DNA from: Eutrigla gurnardus
Lineage: Eukaryota > Chordata > Actinopteri > Perciformes > Triglidae
Length of the DNA: 64,000 bases
Direction of reading: 5' to 3'
NCBI GenBank assembly: GCA_963514095.1
Contig: OY741284.1
Location: 6,606,016-6,670,015 of the forward strand
Shown here one piece after another: positions 22,998 to 35,195 of the stretch (its first letter is position 1; each line of letters starts with the position of its first letter). A program made the position numbers and the translations under genes. The notes beneath the pieces are model-generated. The model searched no databases and was not told the DNA's origin. It saw only the letters and a program-made list of their open reading frames with translations.

Positions 22998-24750
22998 TCA
23001 TCTGTGCAGATAAACAGCCAGGATATGCTCCACCAGTCGTACAGTCGGTTGGCTGATCGGGTAGTGAGGCGGCAGCTTCTCCTCGGCACGCGACAGCTTC
23101 ACGAAGTACCTGGAGGGGAAAAACACAGATCCTTAGATAAAACCCAAGGAAGCCCACTACATCTCAGAGGAAAACATCCTACTAGTTACTGCACTTCTAC
23201 TTACTCTACACATTTAAAAAAACACTATTTGCAAAACGAATGGACCCGGTAGTGTGAACATTTCACATCACTATTATCCTGGCCAAAATAATTACACAAT
23301 ATTATCCACAATATATTATAAAATATGCTTAAAACTCTTAAAGCCACAAAAACATACTGGAACCACTTGATCACTTGTTTATTGTGTCACAGATAAGACA
23401 CACATCTTCTTAACGTGTAAAATAATCAAATCATCTTAAAAATAAGACTGTTTTCAGAGCAGCACAAACCTGAACTCCACTCTGAAGTGGGAGCTGAGGT
23501 GCTGGGCCAACTGGTTGTTGTACTGCAGGCAGGCCAGCAGGAGGCGACAGCGCTGGAAGAGCAGAACAGACTGAACCGGACTCAGAAAGGACTCCTGCAG
23601 GTCTGACAAAACCAGCACCACCTGCTGGACCTGGTGACCAATGAAGGACAACTGCAGAGACACAAGGAGACCAGCTTCATTTCAGTTTTGACTCCACACC
23701 ACACTTTATAGATCAATATTATTCAAAAGTGTTACTTGGTGACTCAACACTTTATAGAAGAAAAGGCAACATTTGAATGGAGGCATTTCAGGCAGTTCAG
23801 GAGGAGAGTAACTCCCTCTACACTTTGACTCTTAAGTCAAGTTTGAAGCTTCACGTATCTGACCAAGCTTCCTTATTTGGAGAGTTCATGTGAGAATATG
23901 TTTCCCATCTCTACTAAAGTGCCAGTGAGGAACGTTACCAGGTGAGGATGTGGCTGCAGGACTCCGAGCATCCAACCGACAGACAGGGAGTTGTCCGCTG
24001 AAGAACATCTGCTGGCCTAAATAAAGTCAATAAAGTGTAAATTCACAGGCTGAGTGCAAATGATTGGACTTCCCCACACTTGCAAACAAGACATTTTACA
24101 CCTATATGTATGATATATTTTGATTTGTTTATTATAGACAAGCAAAGATTGTTTTGTATCCAAACCTTTGTCTCCCCCTTTGGCAGTGAGAGTAATTAAA
24201 ATAGTATTCCATGGTATAGTTGTCACTCACCTCGTGGCCTAAAAGCAGCAGTTCAAAGAGCAGGGAGCAGGCAGCGTCCAGATACTCAGCTAGGAAGTCC
24301 TGAGGCTGACAGAGAAGGACAGCTGTGACATTTAAAACGGATTAAATACATAATGACATTAATGTGAGCAGCTCACCTCACAGCCAACCTGGGATCTTTG
24401 GTTCTGTGTTTGAAGCTCTGCAGCACAAATCAAGGCAAGCAGCATTCTGGAGGCCAGGGCACCTCTGCAGGGAGGGAGGGGGGGAAGGGTGTTAATAACA
24501 GAGACAGGATTATTATTCCATAAAGGTCAAGTCAAGAGGATGGTGAGATGTTTACTTTTTGGCAGAGAGCAGGTTGAGTCTGGCTGGTTCGACATCCGTC
24601 TCTCTGAACATGACGGCGAGCGTCTGGACGATCAGAGTGCTCAGTCTGAACAGAAGCATCGAGCTGGCGTTAAATCAGAGCCTTTATGGCATGAGGTCCA
24701 TTAACAGTACATAACTGGTGAAATCTAAATTACCTTTTACAGGTTTCTGT

Positions 24751-24842
<92 letters not shown>

Positions 24843-25399
24843 CACACTCACACTCACACACACCCTGAGCTTACAGTAGTTGATCTGCTGTGTAGACTCC
24901 ACTGAGACTCTGGCAGCTGTGCAGAGATTCCTCCAGAGTCTGAACCATGAAGACGCAGAGCTCACTGGACTGAAACACAGCAAAATATACACTTTTTTAT
25001 TAACAAAAGTACATTTACTTGAAGTACTGCACTAAGGTACTTGCACTGAAGTAAGGTGCCAATATACTTGTACTTTATGTTCAAGTTCTGCTACTTTGCT
25101 TCTACTCTGGGAGGCTGTTATTGTATCGTTGACTCCACTACGTTTATGTGACAGTATTTACTCATTACTTGATAGAAATGTAAAAAGTGGTGAGCGTGTC
25201 GTTGTGATGGTCACTGTTGGGGACGAGACATCGTGTGTTGGGACATCTCACCCTCCAGAAGAGTTGCCGCAGGGTGACGTTGCGGTGTGCAGCCGTTCTC
25301 AGCTCCTGCAGCAGCAGGTAGAGACTCTCCACACTCAGACCCTCCTGCAGGAGCTCAGAGCTCAGCTGACCAAACAGGTGAGCTGTCCGCTCCGAGCTG

Positions 25400-25443
<44 letters not shown>

Positions 25444-25872
25444 ATCAGTGATGGAAATAACGGCGTTTTAAGTAGCAGCGTTATAAGTAGCGGCGTTACT
25501 TTTTTCAGTAACGAGTAATCTAATTGATTACTCATCTCATTATTATAACGCTGAGATGGGCTCCAAATTATTTGACACATCAGTATTTAAAAATTGTTTG
25601 AAAGTAACGCAATAGTTACTTTCCAAAGTAACTAGTTACTTTTAGAATTTGTAACTCAGTAACTACTTTAGTTACTTTCTGGGAGAAGTAACTAGTACTT
25701 TAACTAGTTACTTTTTTAGAGTAACTTGCCCAACACTGCAGGTCATACACAATGATGCTGCCTCTGTTACAAAGAGTGTTGTACCTGATGGCAGGAAGCT
25801 TTCCAGGAGAGGAGTCAGAGGAGGCACTGAACTTCCCTCTGTAGAGCGGGTCTAACAACAGAGTGGACCCCT

Positions 25873-25914
<42 letters not shown>

Positions 25915-27404
25915 AAGTCGATGTAAAGGCAGTTTACACTCAAATCAAGATGAAACCTTGTTGACTGTTCACTGTATGAACACAACAAGGAATACTCTAT
26001 GGAATCATTTCAATATGTGTTACTGTAAGGGTATTATTCTTAATGATAACAGTTTCTTGGTTGCTAAATCAACCCTATATAATTGAGCAATGCACTAAAA
26101 GACTGACAGGTGTTCATAATGAATCATTGCACAGCGGCAAATGAAAAAAATAAAAAGAGTGTATCTGTTGAAAGGAAGAATACATACATTTGGATTCATT
26201 TATTTTTCTTGCTTTTCCTTTTCTCCTCCAGTTGGTTTGCAAACTTCGTGACCGACTATTTTAGGAAACTACTACTGTAAGCCTCTTTTTTTAAATGACA
26301 TGATATATTAGTGAGTTGTTTTTAAAGACTGGAGTCTACTGGGAGCTGAGAAAAAGGTTGAGAGACGGACGAATACATTGTTGGTTTTGGCCTTTTTTAT
26401 GGGATGTTTGGAAATATCAATGCTTTCATGCTATGGATATTAAATGCAGAGCTACTAAGAAGACTAACACTACATTCTGTAGTAGAACAGAAAGACACAC
26501 TGTGTCTCCGTCATCACTCACAATAATGAAGCTGTTCCAGGAGCTCTGCAGATGGAGGTAAAGTCTGGACATGTGTGATACGGCATAAAGATGCAGCTCA
26601 GCCGTCCTCTCCTCTCCGCGGCTCACAAAGCCTCTCCTCAGCAGGCGAGACTGAACTGCACCGATCATCCTCGGGACCTGGAGCATCACATCATCAACAC
26701 ACAACGGCTTTTCATCTTTCCACATATTGTATCCCCAAATATTTCAAACCAGGAAGCGTAACGGCGTCTGTACCTGGCCAGTGTCCGGGCCGCTCCGTCT
26801 GGGACTGGAGGGTGACAGAGGAGAGGTGGGGGAGCCGGTGGGGGAGTAGAGGGAGGGTGCTGTGGAGGGAGGGTGGGGGACCCTGAGGAGACCCAGAGTC
26901 TCCGGGTTTGGACAGGAGGCAGAACGTGTGGGTGCTAATATGGGAACCTCCTCTATCCCCCTTTCACTGGGGCTCCTGGTGAAAAGGGAGATGAACATTA
27001 AATATTAAAGAATATTAAAAAAACAATAATCTGCAAACAAACAATGAAAATAATCGCTGGTTGCAGCCCTACATTTATTCTGTGTTGTTCAGAGCCTTTA
27101 AGTAAATTTCTGGAGCAAATAAACAATATACATTTGGATCTCGGTCAGAAGGTCAATCGTGGTACCTCTTCAAATTCCCCATTGAAGAAGAATAATGAGA
27201 GCAGGTAAACTAAGCTCTCTCTTTATGAAGTCATGAGCTACCTGAGACTGTGGAGAGGATCTCTACAGAGCGAGGCAGAGTGAAGGAGCTTTCACTTCAT
27301 GCATTATTCAGTTGTTTTCCAAACAAAACCAGCAGAGAACTTTTTGTGAACTGTTTGGCGTTTTAGTGAGAACGCTGCCTTCTAGAGATCGCCACACATA
27401 CCGT

Positions 27405-27457
<53 letters not shown>

Positions 27458-27801
27458 TGCAGGTATTTAACCATATCAAGTTGAACCCTCCTCCTCACTT
27501 GTAGCCCTGCAGACAAACACAGCTGTAAAGGTTTTATAGCTCAAAAGGTTTGTCTGTCTCCCTGACGCCCAGACAGAATCTATGCAGCACACTTTGCAGG
27601 GGAAAATGCAAAACTAGACACATAAAGCAACACCAAGCAGGGCAGCTCAGAGTCTGAAGTGTCAAATCATTCCTTTAGTTGTGAATAAAAATAGTGATCG
27701 ATGGGGGAAAATCCATTTGTTTCAAAGCAGAATTAAATTACATTTAAGAAGCTTTTTGGACCTATTTTATAGACCGTTTGGTACTAAAAAGTAAGAGCAA
27801 C

Positions 27802-27832
<31 letters not shown>

Positions 27833-30483
27833 ATTCTTACCTCTGTGCAGGATATCCTGTCAGGGAAAAAAGACACAGGAGGGTTAAAGTTGCATTTAAA
27901 GGGAAAGAAACCAAGACATAAAATATATACGCCATCTTCACTGCTGTTACAGATTTTCACTAAATACCCAGAGTAGATTAACACATATTTTAACCAAAGA
28001 CTGTAGAGTAGAAGCAGGCGTAGTCATGGTGATGTCACCCATTGGTTCGTGGACTACGGTTTTAGAGTCTCGAGTTCAGCTCTTTGGCCGTCGCCAATCT
28101 TGGATTTTGGGCTTCTGTTGTGAAGCTGTTTACAACGTTAGCTTCCATTATTGAAGGTAAACTTTACAGCTAAGTGCTAAAGTCCTCTGATTGCATTGGT
28201 AGCGTGGTTGCAACGGTGCCTTGCAGGTCATAGTTTCATCCATCTCTCACACCACTGGTGGCAAAACAGCCATGCAAGGCGCTGGCCTGGATATCAGGAG
28301 CTATTTGGGATCTTTCTCAAGGACACGAGCTGGAAACACTAACTGGGTGATGAGTGTGAGACCTGCTCTTCCTCCTGAGTCACAGCCGCTCTTATAAACC
28401 TTGGCCTGTAAGTGATCTAAGCTGCAACCTTGGCATTAATAGTCTCAATTAATTAATGAATTAGCAAATCCAACGTGCTGGTCTGCAAAGCCAAAACACC
28501 AGTTAATGTGCCACTGATCTTATTCTTAAGACTTTGTTGGACGATGACACTTGTTTGTAAAAAGTTTTGTTTTTTTACCCTCTGAGGTGCGTGGTGTTGG
28601 GCAGTGGCTGGGTCTGCGAGAGGGCGAGGATGCAGGAGGAAGTCCCACCCTCCTGTCTCTCCTCATCCAATCACGGCCCCTCACAGCAGGCTTGTGGGTG
28701 ACGTAGGTGATTCGGATGTGCTGGCAGAGTTCCCGGTCCTTCCCGTGGAGGAAATCTGGGAGGTCATTGACCTGAAGAGATGAAAGGGAGAGAAAATTCT
28801 GTTAAAAATGTCCATATTAATTCATTCCCCGTACTTATGAATTGTATTTTTTATTATTTATTTAGTTGTTATGTGGAGGGACTGTATTTCCTGACTGGAC
28901 CGGACAGCGATGTCTGAAGGTGCAGAGGTCACAGTGAGTTCAACACAGGCGTTAATGTGACAGTTTAATGCAGACAGGATTAACTCTGAGGAGGAATTTA
29001 AACCTTTCACCTCTGACCTACGTGGCGTAACAAGGTGGTAATTAGAGGTATTCAGCTCCACAGACTCGGCTTCTCTTTTTAGATACAAGAGCAAAATCTC
29101 ATGTAGTCCTGACAAAGCCTCACTTTAGGTATTCAACAGTCAAAATACTACATTACTGAAAGGAAGGTCAGCTCATTATGTACAGTAAATAGTACAGTCC
29201 AAGTAAGTAAATATAAAGGAACATATAGAGCCATTGTTAAGTTTAAGTTTGAATTTGTATTATTGGATCAGACACACAATGTTGCTATTTATTTTTATAT
29301 TGTATGTATTCTTTATTTCTAAAGGGAGACTTTATGATTACCTACTTTAAAGGCAGAGTAATTTGGCTAAATTAAGAAGCTGGAATTAGAGACAGCTGTA
29401 ACACATACTATGTAGCATATGTATGTGATTTCAGATGTTGAAAGTCAGTGTACTGTACTTTTGTGTGAATAAACACTAGTATACTGTATATCTCCTTCAG
29501 ACACACTTGACTGTAAATGCCACGTCACTTCCTGAGATGCCTCCTTGCCGGTTGGAGACACTGTAACAAACTTGAATCCTTACACATTGAAGCATGTCCT
29601 CACTACCGTATTGGATTGTGGGATATTAATGCCGGCGTAGTGCCCAGCGATGCATACTGTAATGTATCACCGGAAATGCAATTCATATACTATTGATTTC
29701 ATACTACATTTTCAGACAAACTAAAAAATCCCACTGTTTTAGCGTACTAAAAGCATGTTAGTACAAAATTACGTGCAACCAAGTTTGCCACTTTTGCTTG
29801 AAAAATGTCCTGTAAATGAACTTTTATTGTCACACACTGTACTTAGCTTCTGCATATAATCTTAGTATTAGGAGCAGCAGCTCCTAGGGAGCAGTTTGGG
29901 GGGTTCAGCAGTGCCTGGGAGGTGAACTGGCACCTCTCCTGCCACCAGGCCACATAAAGTCCCCATGGAGTGTGCTCATGCAATCAAGTAGTTGCAGACA
30001 ATTAATCAATTAGTTGGTGGAGAGATAAATAACTATGTAAGTTTGTCCAATAGAATTCTCAATGGTGGGTCCACTTGTTATCTCCATGACAACTAGAAGG
30101 AAGAGATGTGACTGAAGGCCGGTGGTTCAATTGTAACTTGAAGATGTCAGTTACAGTTCATTATTTTCAAGATTTAATAACAATATTGTTTCCACTAGTA
30201 AAAAAAGGAAAACGTGATTCCGTAAACTCACCAACTCAATGTCACGCACGCGCCTGAAGCTAAAGGCTTCGGTGAGCGTGCGCGGCGGGTACTCGGTTAG
30301 GTACACGCGCTCGCCGCTCAGCACCACGTGCATGTACATCTTGTTGAGGGTCTCCGATATCACCACGCACGGTTCGCAGACTCGGATCCGCTCGTACACC
30401 GTCCGCTCCGCGTTCCGCTTCAGGAAGGAGTCCAGCTTGACGTTCCGGCGGGAGAGGAGGCCACCGGAGCCGGTCCGAGCCAT
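22998..30483 (-). CDS. Uncharacterised C12orf56-like protein, 14 exons
   Basis: Exons in transcript order: 30483-30232, 28771-28579, 27856-27841, 26975-26774, 26677-26522, 25870-25785, 25399-25252, 24969-24875, 24645-24556, 24464-24377, 24305-24231, 24016-23939, 23651-23470 and 23109-22998. The total is 1,773 nt, 590 codons plus stop; all GT-AG junctions and phases close. The N terminus (NVKLDSFLKRN, IRVCEPCVVISETLNKMYMHVVLSGERVYL, FRRVRDIELVNDLPDFLHG) looks like a folded beta-rich domain. A Pro/Ser-rich low-complexity segment follows (exons 2-4), then a helical C-terminal half rich in Leu/Gln. No catalytic motif, signal peptide or membrane segment is seen. The resemblance to vertebrate C12orf56 (about 600 aa, many exons) is from memory; function unknown. 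Confidence 0.75.
24755..24860 (-). repeat. (TG)n microsatellite in intron 8
   Basis: About 80 bp of pure CA on the plus strand plus CACTCA variants, starting about 15 bases into the intron after the exon 8 donor (GTAAGC) of the C12orf56-like gene. Confidence 0.9.
25402..25441 (-). repeat. (TG)n microsatellite forming a splice acceptor tract
   Basis: About 40 bp of TG on the sense strand, ending TGTGAG directly at exon 7 of the C12orf56-like gene. It takes the place of a normal polypyrimidine tract. Confidence 0.9.
25441..25740 (-). mobile_element. hAT-like non-autonomous element (GTAACT-rich)
   Basis: An intronic 300-bp block full of GTAACTAGTTACTTT-type words and bounded by a CAGTGTTGGGCAAGTTACT-type end (reverse complement at 25740). 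The same kind of sequence occurs at 54664-55730. This is a very common fish MITE-like family; no coding capacity. Confidence 0.6.
25876..25912 (-). repeat. (TG)n microsatellite next to the exon 6 acceptor
   Basis: Sense strand reads (TG)n, then TTTAG at the exon 6 boundary of the C12orf56-like gene. Confidence 0.9.
27411..27452 (-). repeat. (TG)n microsatellite in intron 3
   Basis: About 40 bp of AC on the plus strand, followed by an ATATACATGC tail. Confidence 0.9.
27806..27832 (-). repeat. (CA)n microsatellite after the micro-exon donor
   Basis: Sense strand: GAG then GTAAGAAT and (CA)n, so the repeat starts eight bases inside intron 3. Confidence 0.9.
29870..30005 (-). repeat. Interspersed fish repeat in intron 1
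   Basis: The block GGAGGTGAACTGGCACCTCT with flanking GGGGGTTCAG is a sequence I recognise as widely dispersed in teleosts; family name not known to me. Confidence 0.45.
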
Positions 30484-31130
30484 CGCGGCACTTTGGGAAG
30501 TTAACCTCCACTTTGGCGCGAGGCAGGTTATCCGGTGTCACTTTCCATCCATAGGTTTTAACTTCACGGAGATGAAAACAACCGGGCGCTCCTCCTCCCG
30601 TCCCGTTAACGTGCACTGAGCACGGGGAGAGCAGGTAAACCGCTGCTGTCTCGCTCCATCAGCCGCACAGCCCTGTGATTGGTCTGAAGCGAGGAGTGAG
30701 GCTGCTGATTGGCCAGAAGATGACGGTCTATTTCATATAGACGCAGACCTGACCAGCGGACACTCACCGCGAGCACAACTTTTGGCTGGAGATACAAGTT
30801 TATTGCTTTTATGTGAGAGTTTATCGATGCATGTGCTGTGTAGAGGACTCAAGCTGCCCCATTGTAGTCTCAGTTATCAAATAAATGTGCAAGTTAATGT
30901 GAAAATAAAATGTATGCACATACATGAAAAAATAAATAAAATATTGAATTTTTTTATGTTCATTTATTTAGTATTTAATATTTCCCAATATAATATTATT
31001 TTATATTTATATCAGCTGTTGTCCCTATCTGTATTTCCCTTTTTTATTTAGGCCTACCCATATAAATGGCCTTATGTTGATTATCAAAAGTGACGCCTTC
31101 AAGGCACACCTTCATTTACATATGGGTGAA
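30484..31130. other. Promoter side of the C12orf56-like gene
   Basis: 30484-30780 is GC-rich with several CpG, consistent with a CpG-type promoter just upstream of the minus-strand start codon. 30850-31060 is AT-rich with no gene. Confidence 0.4.
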
Positions 31131-31139
31131 AAATACATG

Positions 31140-31850
31140 GTTACCTGTCTGTCTCTACATGTCAGCCCTGTGATAGACTGGTTACCTGTCTGTCTCTACA
31201 TGTATTACTTATTATACTTTTTACTGTATACTTTATGACAGAAACAGTACTGAGCAGAATCACACTGTTTGAACCAATCTACAGTCCATTCTTTAGACCT
31301 GCAGCTTATCTAATGTAGAATTAGATACGCTATCACTTTAAGACACATTTACATGATCAGGTTCTAAGCATGCAGCTTTAATGTGTCTAAAAGTTAACAT
31401 GACAGTAACTCTTGTTCAACAGAAGAGAACGGAAGAAGACAATGTCTGTTTGTTTTTAACTGGTTACTAGCTGGACTTCTTCCCTGGTTGTCGTTCTAAT
31501 ACAGTACTAACAAGACGCTTCTCCTGGGGGCTAAGCCCCCCCTGCCTTTAAATCCTAGTGACGTCCCAGGGTTGAAGCACAGGAGGGTAGCTAGTTACAT
31601 TTTGTTCCTCATGTTGCTCATTTTGTGTGATAACACTTTTGTGTGGAGATTTTCAGCGTGGGTTTTCTCCGGCGTCCTCCCACAGTCCAAAGACGTGCAC
31701 GTTTGGTTAGTTGAAAACTTGAAGTTGCCTGTTGCTGTGAATGTGAGCATCAATGGTTGTCTCTCTCTGTGTCAGGCCTGTGATAGGCTGGCAACCTGTC
31801 CAGCATATACCTTCACCCTGCCTGGGATCGGCTGTTACCATGGTTACAGA
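31140..31850 (+). repeat. Dispersed fish repeat fragments
   Basis: 31660-31830 carries the familiar words TCCTCCCACAGTCCAAAGAC, GTGAATGTGAG and GGCAACCTGTCCAG, a very common vertebrate/fish interspersed sequence. A shorter piece (AGCCCTGTGATAGACTGGTT) lies at about 31164. An apparent 93-codon frame here is a by-product of this repeat. Confidence 0.55.
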
Positions 31851-32191
31851 TGATGCAAAGATGGATGTTGGTATTTTTGCTGGAGCCTCTTGAGTGTGTT
31901 ACGAGTAAAGATCCACTATTTGTGGTGCTTGAGTGATTGCTTTCAGGATTTAAAGAGAATTTTGACAAATATATAAATACTGTATATTAAAACATTTCAT
32001 TTCAAGAAAATGGAAATAATTAGATTTTTTAGAATGCTTATTTATTCATGACACCATTCTCACCAACCACTTCAAAATTCCTTATTTACCAAGTAAGCAC
32101 ATTTTTATTTTCAACAAAAGGTTGCTGCAGTTGACATTTCTGATGTTGAACAGCGAGAAGCAGGAATTTTCAGTGAAGTGGCTCCTTCAGT
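31851..32191. other. 3' flank of the piscidin-like gene
   Basis: AT-rich; minus-strand 3' UTR of the piscidin-like gene probably lies here. Nothing else seen. Confidence 0.35.
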
Positions 32192-33848
32192 CTAGTCAGA
32201 AGGAGTCGGCTCCGGGTCGTAATCAACTGAACGCTTGTCCAGCTGCTCTTGCTGATCTTCAGCACCAAACCCATTGTGCTGATGGTGCCCTTCAATCCTG
32301 GTGGACGAAGAGAGAAGATTCAGCAGCAGAAAATAATATTGTGAGAAGAGAAGAAGTTGGAGTAGTATTGTTTGTACTAGTAGTATTAGTTGTATCACAT
32401 TTACTTCCACAATTACATGAATGTCGCATTGAGTTTAGTATTTATAGTAACAATAGTAGTTTCTTAGTTGAAAAGGACAATAACAATGGTAGAAACAGAA
32501 GTACTTACCCAATGTGTGTGTTACCAAAGTAGAGAAGAGAACAAAAAGATTTTGTTATCTCTTCATGTTTAATCACAGAAAAACAGTAACAATGTCCCTG
32601 TAACATTTCTGTTTGTAGTGCAGAGTAATCAGTATGATCACATGGTGGAGGTTAATAGACATTTATTACTAATGCACAAAGTCACATAACGGTACATTCA
32701 TTTGAGATTAACAATGTACATTTTTAGGATGATCACTTTAAGTTGACAAAAAAAAAAATACACATTAATAATACTAAAAATGGATACCCTGATGCATTTT
32801 CTCATAGACTTCTATATAATCTGACTTCTTTTTGCAACCAGAGGAGTTGCCCCCTGCTGGTCGTTTGAGAGAATGCTCTTCTGCTTTGGCTTTACTTTTC
32901 AGACCCAGATGTTACCTCCTGCTATAGACACACCTCTGCCTCCACTCTTAAACCCTTAGATTCAGTTCATCAGTCTGCCCTATGATGTATTACTGGTGAC
33001 AGTTATTCCACTCATTGTGTCAACACTTTCTATTTATTTATGAAGCCCTTGATGGCAACATGCCATCATGTATCACTTCCTTATTAAATTGGTTGGTAAT
33101 TCAAGTTATCGGCTAATGCTTGCAGTCCTGCGTTCAAACACTACATTTGGAAAGTGCTTTTAGTTTGTGTGCTCAAACTGGAAACATTTTACAACACACA
33201 TTACACAGTTGTACCTCAAGTCAATTTAAAACTGTGATTACTAACTACTCAGCTCTATAATGTAACTGTTTTTAATGTTCCCTCTGTGTGTGTGTTCTCT
33301 TTTATTGCACTCTTGACATCATTGAAAATGATTCCTCGAGATTTAAATGAAGATTGATTGAATGAAAATGGTAAACCGGCCAACAATTTGATGTCAGGGT
33401 AACCCATTATTTGACCAACATGAACTTTTCTAGATGTTTTGTGTCAAAATATTTTCTAATAATATAGATTCTACAACTGTACCTCCTATGTGGAAAAGGA
33501 ACCCCTCTCCGGGTTCAGCCATCAGGAAGACCATGGACAACACGAGAAAGAGCGCGATGCACTTCATCCTGGAAAACAAGAACAAACACAGAGGCCACAG
33601 TTAATGACTTTAATGAACAAAGTTGTTCATTTTTAATGACTTTAATGAACAAAGTTGTTCATTTTTACTACTGTTATCATACAGGTTTTAGGCCAGAATA
33701 CATATTAATTTAACAGATGTCTAACTGTCCTGATCATACTGTCAGTAAATGAGGAATACATATTTAGTTCTTACCTTTCTTTGAGTCGAAGTATACAGGA
33801 GGCTTTCAAAGAGAACTTGAGTGAGCAATGTGATGCAAATCTGTGTGA
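32192..33848 (-). CDS. Piscidin-like antimicrobial peptide precursor, exon 3 not found
   Basis: Three exons identified. Exon 1 (33775 to about 33848) is 5' UTR, about 25 bases below a TATA box and ending at GTAAGAAC. Exon 2 (33483-33568, ATG at 33567) encodes MKCIALFLVLSMVFLMAEPG plus the first mature residues (FLFHIG). Exon 4 (32192-32297) encodes the acidic prodomain ending EQLDKRSVDYDPEPTPSD. MKC...AEPGE plus a DKRS prodomain is the piscidin/moronecidin precursor pattern. The exon between, which should hold most of the amphipathic helix, was not located. Phases require it to start after one base of a codon and end after two. A strong donor (GTAAGTAC) at 32501-32508 may mark it, but no good AG acceptor precedes a plausible peptide. 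By family knowledge: secreted, membrane-disrupting innate defence peptide. Confidence 0.7.
33601..33666 (-). repeat. 31-bp tandem duplication in intron 1 of the piscidin-like gene
   Basis: Two adjacent copies of a unit containing AATGACTTTAATGAACAAAG and TTGTTCATTTTT, 30-100 bases upstream of exon 2. Confidence 0.8.
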
Positions 33849-33870
33849 TGGTCCAGTACATCAATGTCTC

Positions 33871-33878
33871 TTTTTATA
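33871..33878 (-). promoter_or_regulatory. TATA box of the piscidin-like gene
   Basis: Minus strand GCTATAAAAAGAGAC; correctly placed before exon 1. Confidence 0.6.
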
Positions 33879-34312
33879 GCAATGGATGAACTCCTCTACT
33901 CATTGTTTGCCCAGAATTTGGCAATCCAGGAAGGTAAACCAAACGCAGTCTCATTGCATGTTGCAATGTGGTGGCAAATGTCTGATCTGTCATCTTTCCA
34001 AAGAAACTGAAAAAGACTGCCTTCTGACTTTTTTTTCTAAGTTCATAACAGTTTTTCAGTGTTTCCTTTTCCTGCTTGCATAGTTTTGTCTTTGTTCTGA
34101 ATCAGAAGTTTAAAAGAATGAAAAACTGTAAAAGACTTGAGGCCAAAATACAGCATGAGGTGAAATGGACAGGTGGAGTTCTACAACTATGATTAGTTAC
34201 TGTAGTTAGAGTTATTGTAGATCGACCTGCTAATCTGACCGGTTCAGGAATCTAATTAGTAGTTGCAGCAGAAGCTGAGACACACGGCTAATGGAGGCAG
34301 TTAATATAAGAT

Positions 34313-34410
34313 AAAGCCATTTGTTGCCATATTGCTGCAACTTAAATTCATAGTCCTCAGAATCATAATCAATCAAATTCAAACACACAGGCATGATACA
34401 AATACTTTTA
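34313..34410 (+). repeat. Local direct repeat, copy 1
   Basis: GCCATTTGTTGCCATATTGC through the ACACAGGCATGATACAA block; a diverged second copy is at 34665-34755. Non-coding. Confidence 0.7.
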
Positions 34411-34664
34411 CGCCATAATTGAAATTTGATTTCAGACACAGAACTGTTGACAATTTATTATATAATGGAAATAATCTGCATTGTTATTCCTTTGAGAATT
34501 TGAGGTGGAAAAGACGCGGTGCCATCCAAACAGAATCATTTGATGCTCTATTATTGTGCTTCAGGAGGGAGAAGAACTGGAATATGGCTATTTGAAGGAA
34601 TTCATTATTAAAAAAAAGAATGGATCATAATATGATAACTGAATTTCTATTAAATCATTTTTAG

Positions 34665-34755
34665 GGCCATTTGCTCCCATATTGCTGCAATTTAAATGTG
34701 TGGTCCTTCCCAGAGTCATAATTTAGTCAAATCCAAAAACACAGGCATGATACAA
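34665..34755 (+). repeat. Local direct repeat, copy 2
   Basis: GCCATTTGCTCCCATATTGC through ACACAGGCATGATACAACTA; same order of blocks as copy 1, about 350 bp away. Confidence 0.7.
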
Positions 34756-34829
34756 CTATTTTTTATTTAGTGTGACTCCGTTTCCGAGGAGATCATTGTG
34801 ACATGGATTTATGACTAAAGGGGCCGACC

Positions 34830-35195
34830 TGGCAGAGGCCCAGGGGCCCAAATTGTCAGGGGCCCCCTGGCCTTCACCTACAAAACGTGACTCAAAGAGG
34901 CACATACCAACCAGGAAGAGGATTGAAATGGCCACAAGAAAACAACAAAGAGATGAAAAACAACTAAAAACGGGGCAAACTGCCAAAGACAAAGATGAAC
35001 TACAAAAGTGACACTAACCCATGACAAAGACACAAAATGACCACAAAGAGACAAAAAGAAACTGAAAATAAACTCAAAATGACCACAAAGATACACAGAG
35101 TGACCACAAAGAGAAACACAATAAATACAAAGAGTCTCAAAAAACTGGCAAACATTCACAGACAAAAATAACTACAAACACAATTCAAAACTGAC
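34830..35195 (+). repeat. Degenerate ACAAAGAGACAAAAA-type tandem repeat
   Basis: After a GGGGCCCCCTGG block, the sequence repeats GACCACAAAGAGA-like words many times with variation. Short open frames here (for example 34756-34992) are products of this low complexity. Confidence 0.65.

Noticed and set aside
24684..24992. Frame with long Val-Cys/Ser-Val runs (also 25165-25440)
   Set aside because: Translation of TG microsatellites that lie in introns of the C12orf56-like gene.
32122..32532. 136-codon plus-strand frame
   Set aside because: Antisense to the piscidin prodomain exon, with no recognisable features.
32509..32590. Long candidate exon 3 for the piscidin-like gene starting after an upstream ACAG
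   Set aside because: It is open and phase-compatible, but the peptide is Cys/Glu-rich and not an amphipathic basic helix.
34756..35165. Phe/Leu/Cys-rich minus-strand frames
   Set aside because: Products of the degenerate ACAAAGAGACAAAAA tandem repeat.
34830..35195. CRISPR-like spacing of repeats
   Set aside because: The repeats are degenerate and contiguous without unique spacers, and the DNA is eukaryotic.
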